Assembly: GCA_950022295.1 (NCBI GenBank) | Contig: OX465598.1 | Span: 303,998,001 to 304,062,000 of the forward strand | DNA length: 64,000 nucleotides | Reading direction: 5' to 3' | Source of the DNA: Bromus sterilis | Taxonomy: Eukaryota > Streptophyta > Magnoliopsida > Poales > Poaceae | Shown here: positions 34,162 through 46,620 of the stretch, piece by piece | Layout of the letters: the number at the start of each line of letters is the position of its first letter | Numbering within the stretch: position 1 is the stretch's first letter | Program-made: the position numbers and the translations under genes | The notes under the pieces: generated by a model | The model's database searches: none | What the model was told of the DNA's origin: nothing | The model's input: the letters and a program-made list of their open reading frames with translations, nothing else

Positions 34162-36176
34162 GGCTGTAAATATTCTCCACGGCCTGCCCCGATGAGCTCC
34201 CACGTCGAGGGCGTGGACATCCGGATAGCCCAGAAGCGCGTCCCCGGCCAGCACGCCTGTCGACAGATCTGGGCCGCCAACCGCACCACCGCCACCCCGC
34301 AGTTGATCCGGGTCGCCCGACCATGCCGCCCTGCTCTGTGCTGATCCCCTCGGCCATGGTGGTTCTCGTCGACACCGTGGTGGCGCTCTGTGCCTCGAGA
34401 CGGCGGATCCGGGCTGCTCGCCTCCTCCCGTGCCGACGCCCCCTGTTCACCACCTTCCTGAGCCCCGACGTACCCTACGCAATATCTGCCGGCGCTCCCA
34501 CGACTGTAGCCCACCCCCCGGCGAGGTCAACCCCACCGCCGCCACAGGTCTCGTGATGGAGGTGAGACGCCCGCCCCGGCCACCACCGTGCCTCTCCCCG
34601 GCCTCGCATCCGGCGGGATTAGCCTCCAATGCCGCAGATGGCCATCATGGAGCTCGCCTCCCCCCTAGATCTCGCCCTCCCCAAATCTTCTTATCCAATG
34701 AAGGTACGAGCTTCTCCATCACTTCCCAGAATTGTTGATCCATCCCTTCCAAAATTGTTGTTTAGAGGAAATTTGTTTGTGTTTTCTACAAAATATTGAT
34801 GAATATTTCGTGTTCAGTGCGGACTGCATGAATCGGGATGGATCCATCGATACATCTGCCAGCCGCCCTGCCATTGAGGATTGCAAGCGCGGAGACCTCG
34901 CTCAGATGGTGTACAAGTGCAGTTTCTTTTCATAATTTGGTTGGATAGAATAAAAAATGGAATGTGGTGTACTGATTCAGAATAAGTGCAGTGTGAGCAA
35001 GCATTCTTGTTGATAAAAATAATGTTAACAAAATTCTTGCAGTGCGCATCGATTCGTGTCCTCGATTGCAATATAGTTCATCCACTTGATGCGGTTCACT
35101 TGTAAAAATGTTGTATATATGATATTGCAAAAAAAATACGGAGGTCATTTCGGTTTGTGTTGTGATTTTTTTCACGGTTCACTTTTTCTCGTAGCGATTG
35201 ATAAAAAAACATTTGCAGTTCACTTTGATGTGTGTCACGGTTTGATAAAAAATGTAAAAAATACGTGCATTTCTGTTTATCGATAATGCAGTGTGGTTGT
35301 CCGTTGGAAGCAGTCGCATGCAGTTCACTTTGCTGATTCCGGTTCCAAGGAAAAACATGCATTTTTGTTTGTAGATAATGCAGTTCGGTTGTCCGTTGGA
35401 TGCAGTCGCATTCAGTTCATTTTGCCGATTTCAGTTTCGCGAAAAAACCGAGTTCTGCGTTTTAGTAAAATCGATGTAGCTCTTAAACCGTAAGGAATTA
35501 GAGGATGTGTTCTACATGAAAATGGAGAGCATCGACGATACCTATCTTATGGTGTACAAATTGCATCGATCAGACAAGCGCATCAAAAAATTACGCAAAA
35601 AATCTTGCTGTCCACATAAGGGCAGCCACATCATTTTTCAAATTACTTTAAAACCGCGAGGAATCTTAAAAAATGTTCAACATATCGATTGCGACAAACG
35701 GTTAAATTTTTTGACTCTCTCGAACGTGTGTTCGCGAAAAAAGGAGTGTGCACGTTTTTTGAAGCTAAGATTTCTCTCAAACTAGTAATTACAGAGAGTG
35801 TTGTACATATGGAACGAGCGTACGATCAATAGTTTTCCAACGGTGTATCATTTGCATCATTCCGATGAACGGTTTAAGAGAAATTGTGAAAAAACGCCCG
35901 CTGTCAACGTAGGCCGCTGCACCGTTTTTGAAACTGCTCCTAAACCATGAAGAATTGGGGGAAGTGTTCAACATGCCGAAGATGCTCCATTTCCATACGA
36001 ATCGAACGGTGTATCATACGCCCAATTCCGATAAACGCTTAAAAAGTTATAGCAAAAACCATGCACACAGTTCTTTTTTACCCGAGCAGCAACCCTTTTA
36101 AGCCAGCAGTGAAATACTTTTAGCGACCTGATGCAGTGCTGAAGTGTTATGAGAATACTATTCTCATAATAGGACC
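34162..36176. mobile_element. MULE-like non-autonomous unit B
   Basis: Same plan as unit A: a GC-rich part (34170-34690), then AT-rich sequence with AATGCAGTTC words, a copy of the subterminal region, and a terminal TGAGAATA/TATTCTCA palindrome at 36149-36167 followed by GGACC. The left end is not clear. It is either a second insertion or a tandem duplicate of unit A. Confidence 0.45.
35210..36168. repeat. AT-rich subterminal region, second copy
   Basis: Diverged direct repeat of 33190-34150, co-linear over nearly a kilobase, ending in a palindrome at the same place. Contains AATGCAGTTC-type words near 35212, 35316, 35378 and 35406. Confidence 0.75.
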
Positions 36177-36180
36177 TGAA

Positions 36181-36194
36181 TATTATGTTACAGG
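36181..36194. other. LINE target site duplicate (left)
   Basis: TATTATGTTACAGG here and again at 39847-39860 flanks the LINE exactly; 14 bases fits target-primed reverse transcription. Confidence 0.9.
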
Positions 36195-39100
36195 TTTTTT
36201 TAGGGGTAAGACACTTCTCATTCATTCAAATCCAACTTTCTAGAAATACAAACTGGATCATGTGGGTCCATCACCCATAAGTGCCTACCCGAACCTAAAC
36301 TAGTAGCAAACTTAACAAGACGATGCGCGTCGGGATTATAATTTCTCCCCTCGAAAACAAAGTTGCAAACTGTAAAAAGACTCCTATTAGCTACAATCTC
36401 TGAGATAATCATGCTACACTTTCCCCTAGCTTCCTCCTGGATATTGCTTATAACATTCTTTGCATCCCCCGATATGATTATCTTGTTAAACATCAAGTAT
36501 TGAGCCAGACATTGGGCCTATCTGCACGCTAGCAATTCCAAACATGCTAGATCAATAAACCCTGGAAACATAACCACAGATGAACCTTGGAATCTTCCTA
36601 GATGGTCCCGACACACAACAACTACTTCCCATGTCGCTTCATCCCTAGAGAAGCCACCATCCACCCTGATATGAACTGATACTTGCTCGATTGCAGTACA
36701 ACCTCTCCCAGTTCGCCTCACATCAGAGTTAGACGTGCTGCCCACCGATGTAGCAATACACTCCTTCTCTCTCAAGAAATTCTGGATAAACATATGGGTT
36801 GATAAGGGGCTTTGCTGAACTCCTTCTTGAATAAGCTTGCGCCTAGCATACCAAATGGCACATAGAGTGATAAAGACCTTGGATGCCTCCTTCTGCCCCA
36901 TCGACTCCAAGACCTCCGCGATCCAGAGTTTTGCATTCGGCTCTTTTATCTCCATAACACGATCCACAATTTCACTCTCACCCATAGCCCAGACTGACCT
37001 AACCAAATTGCACTCAAGCAATGAGTGTATCCACGAATCTGTGCAGACACATATCTGGCAAAGATCAGTTGTTGAAATTTTCCTATGTTTGCGCACATCC
37101 TCGGTCGGGATAGAAAGCTTTGCCAGCCTCCATAAGAAATGGTGAATATTCCCAGGAACTGGACATTGCCATAGCACATTCCACGCTTTTTCTTGAGCTT
37201 CAGAATTAGAACTGACCGGTCTTCCCTCGAGCCAGTACTCCCTTCTTAACTTTGTACTCACCAACATTCTATAGGCCGATCTAACAGAAAACAAACCCTT
37301 CTTCTCAAAACCCCATTCCCTGGTGCTAAGAGGTATGCCCATTATAACTTGGCGATCAATCAGTAGGAACAGATTTTGAAGTATATCAACTCTCCAGGAG
37401 GCAGACGTCACATCCAGAATCTCATGGACATGAGTCGGCGGATTTGGGGCTAGAAATGCACTGGGGCGCATGTTGCTTTCACGGGGCAACCAATTATATT
37501 CCCATATTCTCGTGTCTGCACCATTTGCAATCCTCCTAATCATACCCACCTTAGGGACATCCCGACCCTCCAAAACCGACGTCCAAATATGTGATGGGTG
37601 GCTACCTAATTCAGCCGATAAGATGTCTCCATTGGGGAAGTAAATGGCCTTCACAATTCTAGACGATAGTGTTTCTAGATTTTGTAGGATCCTCCACGCT
37701 TGTCGGGGCAACAGTGTGAGGTTAAAAAGTTCAACGTCCCTGAAGCCTAAACCTCCCAATGCCTTCGGTTTGATGATCTCCTGCCAAGACACCCACATCG
37801 ACTTCCTCTTTCCTTCCTTGGATCCCCACCAAAAATGCCTAATCAGTTTGTTCAGTTTCTCCAGTAGACCCCTAGGAAGTTTAAAGCAAGACATTGAGTA
37901 GACTGGCACCGCCTGAGCAACTGATTTTACAATAACCTCTTTACCCGCTGCTGAGAAAAGCTTCTCCAGCCATCCCTTAACTTTTTCCAGAGCATCTCCT
38001 TTAGGTATTTGAAAGCACAATTCTTCGAAGATCCTACATCAAATAGCAATCCAAGATACTTCTCATTCGAAGTTTCATTTGGGACACATAAAACATCTTT
38101 GATCGCCTACCTCACTGTCTCCGGATAACCTTTGCTGAAAAATATTGATGATTTCACTAGATTCACTTTCTGCTCTGAAGCCTTGCAATAGACCTCCAAC
38201 AGGTTGACACCTCATGAGCTCCTTCACTTGTTGCTTTAAAAAAAAACAAGCTATCGTCCGCAAACAAAAGGTGGTTAATCGGAGGCGCTGAAGGACCACT
38301 TTTAGACCACCCAAATGAGGAGACCCAACTTGAGAATTTAAGAGGCACGAAAGGCCCTCTACTGCTAAAAGAAACAAGTAAGGAGAAATAGGATCTCCCT
38401 GTCGTAGACCACGAGAAGGAAAGAATTCTTCCAATTTATTGCAGTTAAAAAGTACGGAGTAGGATACCGAGCTAACCATCCCCATGATCGTAGTCACCCA
38501 CTTCTGCGAGAAGCCAAACTTTATCAGTATGGTCTGGAGATAAGGCCATTCCACATGATCGTATGCTTTCATCATATCCAGCTTCAGAGCACGATGCCTA
38601 TGGATAACAGCCCGGTTCCGCTTCATAAAATGTAAGCACTCATAGGCAGCAATAATCTTATCTGAGGTCAATCTTCCAGGAACAAATGCGAACTATTACG
38701 GGCTGATTATGTTCGGAAGAACCAATTTAAGCTTGTTAGCGATCACCTTTGAATCAATCTTATATAGAACATTACACAAGCTTATAGGCCGGAATTGTGT
38801 GAGCAAGACATGATCATTTACTTTGGGGATTAAAACCAAAAAAGTTTTCTTGAATGATGCCGCACTCTCTCCCCCTTCAACTATCCTGAGCACCACTTCC
38901 GTAACCTCCTCGGCGCAAATGCCCCAATTCCACTAAAAAAATGCGTAGGGAAACCGTCGGGCCCCGGCGCCTTGCTCGCGGGCATTTGAAACAAATCCCA
39001 TTTGACCTCCTCTAGAGAGTACAGCGCATCCATCAGGGCCTGCATGTCACCCAAAATCTTATTGGGTACTAGATCGATAATCTCAAGCATATTCGATGTA

Positions 39101-39846
39101 CCCTCCGTCGTGTATAGCTTCTTATAGAAATCGGACGCCAGATGCTCCAGCTGTACCTCCTCCGTAATAGTCTGTCCAAGCTTGTTCTGGAGAGACTTTA
39201 TTTTATTCTTTCGTCTCCGCATAGTAGCACGGAGTTGGAAAAACATGGTATTACGGTCCCCCGAACTAAGCCAGTCCACTCTAGATCTCTGTTTCTGCAT
39301 AGTTTCTTCTTGATGATAAAGCTCGACGTGTAGCTCTTTGATCTTCAATTCTCTGTGAGAAGGACCAACTCTGCCCGGGAGGTATAACAAGACTTCAGCC
39401 TCCATCTTGAGCTTCTTTATTTTCTCACACACATTCCCAAAAGTTAACCTATCCCAAGAGTGCAGATGTGATGATAGGTCGCCCAGTTTTTCTCCCATCT
39501 GCGCCACCGAAACCGGGCCCGAAGAATCTTCCCAATGAGAGGATAAGAACCCCTCGAACTCGTCATGCCTCGCCCACATGCACTCATACATCCACGGATT
39601 TCTCTTTCTGGTTTGATCTCCCGAAGCCAAGGTGAGACACAACAAACGATGGTCCGAACATGCTGAAAACTCGATGAAGAGTTCAGCTAGAGGGTATGTC
39701 GAACTCCACTCTGCATCTGCCACTGATCGATCAAGAATTACTCTAGTAAAAGTACCTCCATCTAATCTCTTCTCAAAGGTCCACAAGCATCCAGAAAAAC
39801 CAATATCACTCAAACCGCAGACATCAAGGGCATCCCGAAAACCAAC
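36195..39846 (-). mobile_element. 5'-truncated L1-type LINE
   Basis: Flanked by a 14-base duplicate. Its 3' end is at the left with a short T7 run (36195-36201, a poly-A tail on the minus strand). Its 5' end stops inside the endonuclease domain at the right, so ORF1 and most of the endonuclease are missing. The position fits insertion a few bases outside the MULE-like end. Confidence 0.9.
36218..39846 (-). pseudogene. LINE ORF2: endonuclease end, reverse transcriptase, RNase H
   Basis: On the minus strand, in order: the end of the APE-type endonuclease (FSACSDHRLLCL with SDH), a helical linker, the RT domain (MPASKAPGPDGFP; LIPKVND; RPISLCNVLYKI; GLRQGDPISPYLF; and LLFADDSLFF near 38260 with the catalytic FADD), a zinc-binding segment (HHFLWRLAKLSIPTEDV, CQIC...H), and RNase H (RVDGGFSRDEA). 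Frames change near 38890 and again between 38350 and 38020, and stops occur, for example at 38693-38695. The missing 5' end and these breaks make it a dead copy. Confidence 0.85.
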
Positions 39847-39863
39847 TATTATGTTACAGGTAA

Positions 39864-39892
39864 CTAGCATAGTACCCGTGCGTTGCCACGGG
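39864..39892 (-). mobile_element. Helitron-like 3' terminus
   Basis: Read on the minus strand: hairpin CCCGTG-GCAACG-CACGGG followed by seven bases and CTAG, then T. That is the 3' end pattern of plant Helitrons (hairpin, CTRR, insertion before T). The body would extend to the right; its 5' end (TC) is not identified and may have been cut by the CACTA element at 41569. Confidence 0.45.
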
Positions 39893-41568
39893 CTAACAAG
39901 ATTTATGTACAACAATAAACATGTTAACAAAATTAATGCACAAAGAGAAATATATGTGATATGTATCAGAGTACATGTGGTGATATTCCATGCTCGTGAT
40001 TTTGTGAGAAAGACCCATAACATGAAAAACATATTTTACAAATTAATTAATTCATTCATAGCTAGTCATTTCCCTGAAAATATATCTGCTCTCTTTAAGA
40101 TGCGACATAACTTTTTCACTTGTAGTTAATGATGAGCATGGACCAGAGTGGACAATAATAGCACACCTCTAATGTACATGAATCAGAATGTAGATTGTAT
40201 GATGCGATTTCTTTGCCATATTTATTTATTTTTCTTTAACTATGAAGAAATCAACATTCATGAGAGAGAGAAATGCTTGCTAACTCATGATATGTCTCCT
40301 ATGAAACAGAAATTTTGAGCATAGAAATTCGATTCTTACAAATTTGAGAGCTCTAGCATGTAATACTAATTTTTTTTTGGATAAAGTATTGAGAACCAGA
40401 ATAGTTTGACAGTCCAACCTGGGCAATTTCATACTCCCGTTCGTAAATTTTAACAAGATGTTTTAGGTCACTATTTTAGTCATCTGAAACGTCTTATAAA
40501 GTTTACAGAGGTAGTATAATGCATATTTAATAAAGATCCCAAAGTGTAGTATACAAGGCACACATCAGATCACAGTGCACGAAAAATAAAGGATAAGATT
40601 GTTTGTTATCGTTTAAACCAAACTTCTATTTGACTATGCAACCCGAATTAATGTGTGTGAGCAATTAACCAATCACCCACATACTATTCAGATTATCAAT
40701 GAAGATAATCGCTACACTCTTATCACATGTTTGGCTGAAGAAATCCATTGAAAAACAACCCATACCAACTTAATAACTACCATAACGAAAACAATCAAGG
40801 GGTAAAATAATAATGCGGTGAAATTGTGAATCAATCAAGCAAATAATAGAGTTTGAAGGAAAACGTCAGCCGCTTCAGTGTCAGTGGTAGCCGTCGATGA
40901 AGAGGAAAGGAGTTGGAGGTTGTGGATGTCGCCGCGGTGCCAAAGGAGGAGAGCAGCAAGAAGCGTGCGACGACCTCAAGGTGCATGGTCTTCTGTTGCA
41001 CCGTGTGGTCCCACTACTTCAAGTATCTCATGACTTCGTTTCCACATTAACTACAGTTATACTCGGGATTAAATTATTCCACTTCCCTTTTCTTCAGTGG
41101 TGAAGGCGGTCTGCGGTAAATATAAGAATGCTAGAAGAATAGAAAAGTGATTCACCTCATATTTGTTCTTGTGCTCTAGCTTGTAGGTTTGTCTCAGCTT
41201 CAAAATTAGCAATACAGTGTGTCCTGAGCATGTAGATATAAGAAATAAAGATGTCAGCTGCCGCCTTGTTCGTACTATGAGATAAAAATCATAACCTTTC
41301 TGATTCATCAACCAACAACAATGAATAGTCCACTGCAACATTTTCTTCATTAGTGACTTAGTGCAAAACAGCACAGAGCCTTGCCCTTGCTAAGCGGTGT
41401 CATTATTCAACTGGTCACATAATCCAACAGCTAGAAATTATGAAAAATCTTGAAGTTTTCTACATCATCCATTTGACGAATCATTAATTCAAGGGAAAGA
41501 GATAGGGCATCTCCAGTTCAGATTAGATAAAATTAAACAAATAAACTACAAGTGTAAAAGTAATGTAT
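39893..41568. other. Unassigned AT-rich sequence
   Basis: No supported gene. It may be the body of the Helitron-like element. The ORFs at 40897-41103 and 41069-41374 are short and lack motifs. Confidence 0.4.
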
Positions 41569-42149
41569 CACTGGTTGAAAGAGGCCCATTTGTTCCGGTT
41601 CCAGAGGCCCATTTTTCCCGGTTCCGGAACCGGGACTAAAGGGTCGTAACTAATGCCCAAAATCTTTAGTTCCGGTTTGCCCACGAACCGGCATAGATGA
41701 GGCTCCACGTGGCCTCTGCGGCTTGATCAGGCGGGAGGGCCTTTTATCCCGGTTGGTAACACCAACTGGGACCAAAATGATTCCACGCGTCAGCTTTTTA
41801 GGGGTTGGGGTTTTGTTTTTTTAAGATGGGGGTATTGAGTGTTTTGTAGGGTTAATTTAGGGGTTTGTGTTAGCTAGCTAATGAATAGAGAGAGGTGTCC
41901 TCTCTTATCTCTGCGCTTGGTCGACGCTACGTACTATACGTATAGAGAGGACTTGGTCGACAAGCTAGCTAGCTAGTAAGAAAATGAAGGAATTAAACCA
42001 TTAAGTACAGAAGATCGTCATGAACATATACAGAGAGAAGTGATCGACATCTGCTTCTCCGAGATATAGTTCGAACAACAAGTTTTCGAATATTTATCCG
42101 ACGATACTGGCTACATATATAAAATATAACTTCTCTTACAATACCCTAA

Positions 42150-45100
42150 TTAAGCTGTGAAATTAAGTTCCATATGGTATTCTCCGCCTTTCTTAATGAC
42201 GTGGTCAACAAAGAATCCTGCCAATTCCTCTTGAATTGCTATTATGCGATCTTGTGGTAGGAGTTCTTGCTGCAGCGCCGAAATCTAATTCGAAGAAGGG
42301 GGTCAATACAGATATATGAATGAAACTCAACACAAATGATGGTAATAAAATAAAATTATGAATATTATTGCTTACGCACTTCAAATTGATCTTTAGAGTA
42401 GCCGACATTCTTAGAGATCGTCGCGTTGTATATGTACTCGCAGATGTAGTACCCACAAAGATTAGTCCCTTCTTCCTGCCACAACCACTTTACGAGAAAT
42501 AGAGGTCAATCAAACTGATAATCAAGCATTATATAAATGGTATTGATGAAACTATAGAATCAATATAATGGGAGATGCGCGGAACTAGCTAGTAGTACTT
42601 ACTTTCGGGTTTGAAAATTTCAGATCCTTCGGCAGTCCCAGAGCTTTTTTGGTGAACTGCATCCAAACCCTGCCAGACATAAAAAAGAATTATTACCTGA
42701 TATCAGAAAATGAACAAAGTTGTCGAAATGGTGCGATAATGATCGATTGAACTTACTTCTTAAGCATTTCAGTGACGACCACATATGTCTCGGGATCTTT
42801 TCGTCTTGCGTCTAAGATGCTTACTACTCCCTCCTCAAGCATAATCTCTACGATAATAAAGTGGAGGCTACGCACGCATGCATAACTCATCAATTACATT
42901 ACTATAACCTCGAGTAAATAACGAAAACTGAATATGCACAGTAACACTCACTTGATGTTGTAAGGCTAGATTATTTTTTGTTTATTTTGATGTTGAAGCA
43001 AAGATTGTAGCAAGTTGGCCTCGGCTAGTTTGGGAAATTTTGCAATCTCAAATTTATTAAAGAGATTTAGGTTAATGAACCCAATATTATAGATTTGTCT
43101 TTGCTTGCATTCCACAATCTTCAATCTGCATGATATAGTGAATTATATGTACATGCAATGAAAGAGCTCAGCTATATATAAAGACTAGATAAAGAAGTAG
43201 TACTTACAGAGAGTAGAAAGTGATGATTACTTTATTGATGGCCCTTTGATTGTAAAGCTGGAATAACTCCTCAAATGGAACATACAACTCGTCAAGTCCA
43301 ATGAGGTCCTGCTTGTCTTTAACCATAAGCATCACATTATCGTACTCAGAATTCTTGCAGGCGTTCATGTACCACTGATGTAATCTTCGCATCATCGTAG
43401 GTAGTTGTTCAATAGGTGATGCGACAAGAGGATACCCGTAATGGTATCTCTATTCGTCCACTACCTCCAGTGTATCAAAATGTGTATTGTCGGGAAGGTA
43501 ATCACCAGATTTGGTACCGGGCACCATCCCGGCCGCCAGGTAATCATCAGGATTGGTACCGGGCACCATCCCGGCCGGCAGATTTGCGACAACGATATCG
43601 CTAGACACCTGCAGCGGGGGGCACGATTTGTTCGCCTTTTCACCGAGCTGGGGAATTGTTTTCCCTATTTCAATTTTTTTTCTCTCCTTTTGTCATTTGC
43701 AGTGGTTCCAAGCCGACCCGCTTGTTGCCCTTTATTTTTCAGAGTGCGGACATAGTTGTCATCCAGCGGAGCCGGTGTTGGTCGCTTCAGGGCATCCAAA
43801 ATGCGCTTCGCTTTCGACTCATCTATCTTCGGAGGCAGAGGTGGTTTTTTCTTTTTCAAACATGCACCACTTCAGCTTGAACGATCTTCGCGGTTTCCTC
43901 CGAGCTCTTCTCGTATGGTAACTTCTCAAGAGGCTTGACAGATGATGCACCATATTTGTATCGCTTCCGGCCACTTGTTGTACTGCTAGATGCCGGAGCG
44001 ATGACGGCGACTCTTTTCCTCTGTTGTGTATGATCAGGCGCCTGAGCAGCCGGAGCGGCGGCGGCGACTCTCTTCTGCTCTTGCTGATGAGGCGAAGGAG
44101 GAGGTGGGCTGCTCGGACGCGGCGACGCAGGCGGAGAAGGAGGCGTGCACTGATCACTCGCCGGAGGAGGACGCATAGTAGTAGGCGTGCCCTGATCACT
44201 CGCCGGAGGAGGAGGCGGAGGAGGAGGCGGGCCCTTACTCGCCGGAGGAGGAGGCGGAGGAGGAGGCGGTCCCTTACTCGCCGAAGGAGGAGGAGGCGGA
44301 GGCGCCGTCTAGTTCGGAAGCTTGATGAATTCTTTGTGCCATAGACATGAAGTACTCAGAGCATTCTCCAGGAGAGTTCCATCTTCGCCGGTAGGGTAGT
44401 CAAGCTCTATCTCCTCATAACTCTCCACTATTTCATCGACCATCACAACAACATAGCCTTGTGGAATCGGACGACAGTGAAAAGTTCCGTTGGGTCGAGG
44501 AGGTGCAACATGGCCGATAGCCACCGTGGGTTTGAACTGCATCAATGGTTTCTTAAGGTGGAAAACTTGAGCCTCCGTGATTTCATCCACGGGGTACCTG
44601 GCAGCCGTCAAATCAGGCTGCGCAATGAGCTCGGTGGAAGCCACGCTGCGTCTACGCTGAGATGGCGGCGTAGATTCTAGGGAAGCTTCGTCAGCTCGAT
44701 GCCTCTCCTCTAGTGCTTGTACTCTTGCATGCAATTTTGGCATCTCGCTGAGCTGCTGTTTCCTCTTCCTCTCCCTGCTTCTGTAATTTCCTGTGTCGGG
44801 AAACCCATGCTTCCACGGAACGGAGCCTGGCGTGCCTCGTGTTCGTCCTGGTTGCTCAGGATTCCCGAGGGCCTTTGTGAGCTCGTCGTTCTCTCTGTCG
44901 GGAACGAACGTCCCTTCCCGGGATGTGGCGAGTAATTCCCGAATATTTTATACCGGTATGTCCAGTTGTTCGTTCATCCAAACGCACTTCCGTATTTCAG
45001 GGTGCAAGGTTCCCCAACCCCGAAGAACCAATTCCTTACATGCTCTGACCAGTTCAATGTCTCCAGTACGATCACTTTATCAACAAGGTCCTTTTCAGCC

Positions 45101-46057
45101 TTGTCCCACAACGGCCGGGCTTTGAGGTATCCACCTGACCCCGTGTGATGGTGATGCTTCTTCTTTGCAGCATTGATCTTGTTTATCGCTGACATCTTCT
45201 TACTCTTCTCCGATGTCTTGAGGGCCACAAATGCGGGCACTGTTCTCTTATCTTCTCAAATCGGCCCTCGAATATTGGAGTCTTCTCTTTGTCGACAAAC
45301 GTTGTTTTCAACTCATTCTTCCACCTCTTGAATAGATCCGCCATCTTCTTAAGAGCATGATCCTCGACAATTTTCTCTATAACTGGCTTTTCCGGATGCT
45401 CCTGTTCCGGTAGGGTGAAATTTTCCTTCAGCGCGGTCCAAAGATCATCTTTCTGTCTATCGGTGACAAAAGACACTTCAGGGTCTCCACCCTTCGGCTT
45501 ATTCCATTGGTGGATGGTGATCGGGATCATGTCCCTAACAAGAACCCCGCACCGAGCAGAAAATTCTTCCTTGGTCCGGCTGGGTTCAATCAGTTGGCCA
45601 ACTCTACTGATGCCGGTGATCGTGAACCTTTCATCCGAGCGTAACTTTTTCTTCGGGCCTCGTCTCATTAACGAGGTTTGGCTCGATCCGGATCCGGTGG
45701 GCTAGAAAAGAAGAAAAAAGAGAGTTAAATTTGTACATACCAAAACAATTAATGCATCAATTAATATATGTACCTCGCCGGACTTTGCAGCAACTCCTTC
45801 CTCCGTTCGCTCACCGGAGCCGTCGTCTCCTTCCTCCGTTCGCTCACTGGAGACATCATAAGGTCCTTCCATCTTCATTGTCCGATCACCGGAGCCTGCT
45901 TCACCCTCTTCTTCCAGACCATCGGTGTCGTTCAGAAACGATAAGACATCACCTCCTTCCAGGACGACGTCGCGCAGTAACAACAGTTCTAACAACGTTC
46001 CTTCGCGGATGCCCCCAACAAATCTTCTTCTTCTAAGTTTCTTGGATGATCGTCCAT
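42150..46057 (-). pseudogene. CACTA second gene: Pro-rich protein with Ulp1-like C-terminus
   Basis: Minus-strand pieces: start near 46057 (MDDHPRNLEEE), an acidic part with ERTEEG repeats to 45771, a GT-AG intron, then a conserved part (45690-44970), a charged region, a Pro-rich block (44320-44100, PPPPPPP with ASKG/ASDQ repeats), and MHQWYMNACKN..ELFQLYNQ (43395-43210). The final Ulp1-like part has LLQSLLQHQ (about 43000), LHFIIVEI (likely His), VVSILDARR (likely Asp), WMQFTKKALGLPKDL and NLCGYYICEYI (likely Cys), and ends at TAA 42150. Frame changes (near 46010 and 45240) and a TAG at about 42974 break it. A 42-base repeat (43497-43580) adds two 14-residue units. Confidence 0.65.
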
Positions 46058-46159
46058 AGTTTCTGCAAAATATTAATTACAAGATGACACTTAATATACA
46101 AACATGATATATCATTCATATATTAGTGTGCCAAACATACAAGTTTTGCCGAAAAACAT

Positions 46160-46303
46160 GGAGCCAGACACCCGTGCAACCGATGTCTGATGGAAAACGT
46201 GACATGACGCCCGGAGCCAGACACCCTTGCAATTGATGTTTGATGGAAAACGTGACATGTCGCCTGGAGCAAGACACCCGTGCAATTGATGTCTGATGTA
46301 AAG
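46160..46303. repeat. 53-base tandem repeat, nearly three copies
   Basis: GGAGC.AGACACCC starts at 46160, 46213 and 46266, an exact 53-base period; units share TGATGGAAAACGTGACATG. No gene. Confidence 0.85.
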
Positions 46304-46329
46304 CCTGAAGATAAGCGTAAAAACCCTTT

Positions 46330-46620
46330 ACCCATCGACGACCCTCAACCCAACGACGACCCCTCGACGACCCTCGACCCCTTGACGACCTTCGACCCCT
46401 CGACGACCCCCTCGACCCCTCGACGACCTTCGACCCCTCGACCCCTCGACCCCTCTTCTATTTTTTCTTCTTCTCCTCCATTCCTTCTTCTTCTCCTCTT
46501 TTTTGTCTTCCTATATCCCTCTTCTTCTCCTCTTCTTATTTTTCTTTTTCCCTCTCCTTTTTATTTTTTCCTTTTTCCTTCTATCTTTTTTCTTTCTCCC
46601 CCCAACACTAGAACATTTTA
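46330..46620. repeat. CGACCCCT-type minisatellite and pyrimidine tract
   Basis: Repeated CGACC/CCTCGA words to about 46450, then a TTCTTCTCC-rich strand to about 46600. Low complexity; the Phe-rich ORF through it is an artefact. Confidence 0.8.

Noticed and set aside
42650..42665. TGCAGTTCACC in the CACTA region as a further copy of the MULE motif
   Set aside because: It encodes conserved residues (WMQFTKK) of the Ulp1-like domain, so it is explained by coding sequence.
44024..44344. Arg-rich plus-strand ORF
   Set aside because: Antisense of the Pro-rich block of the CACTA second gene.
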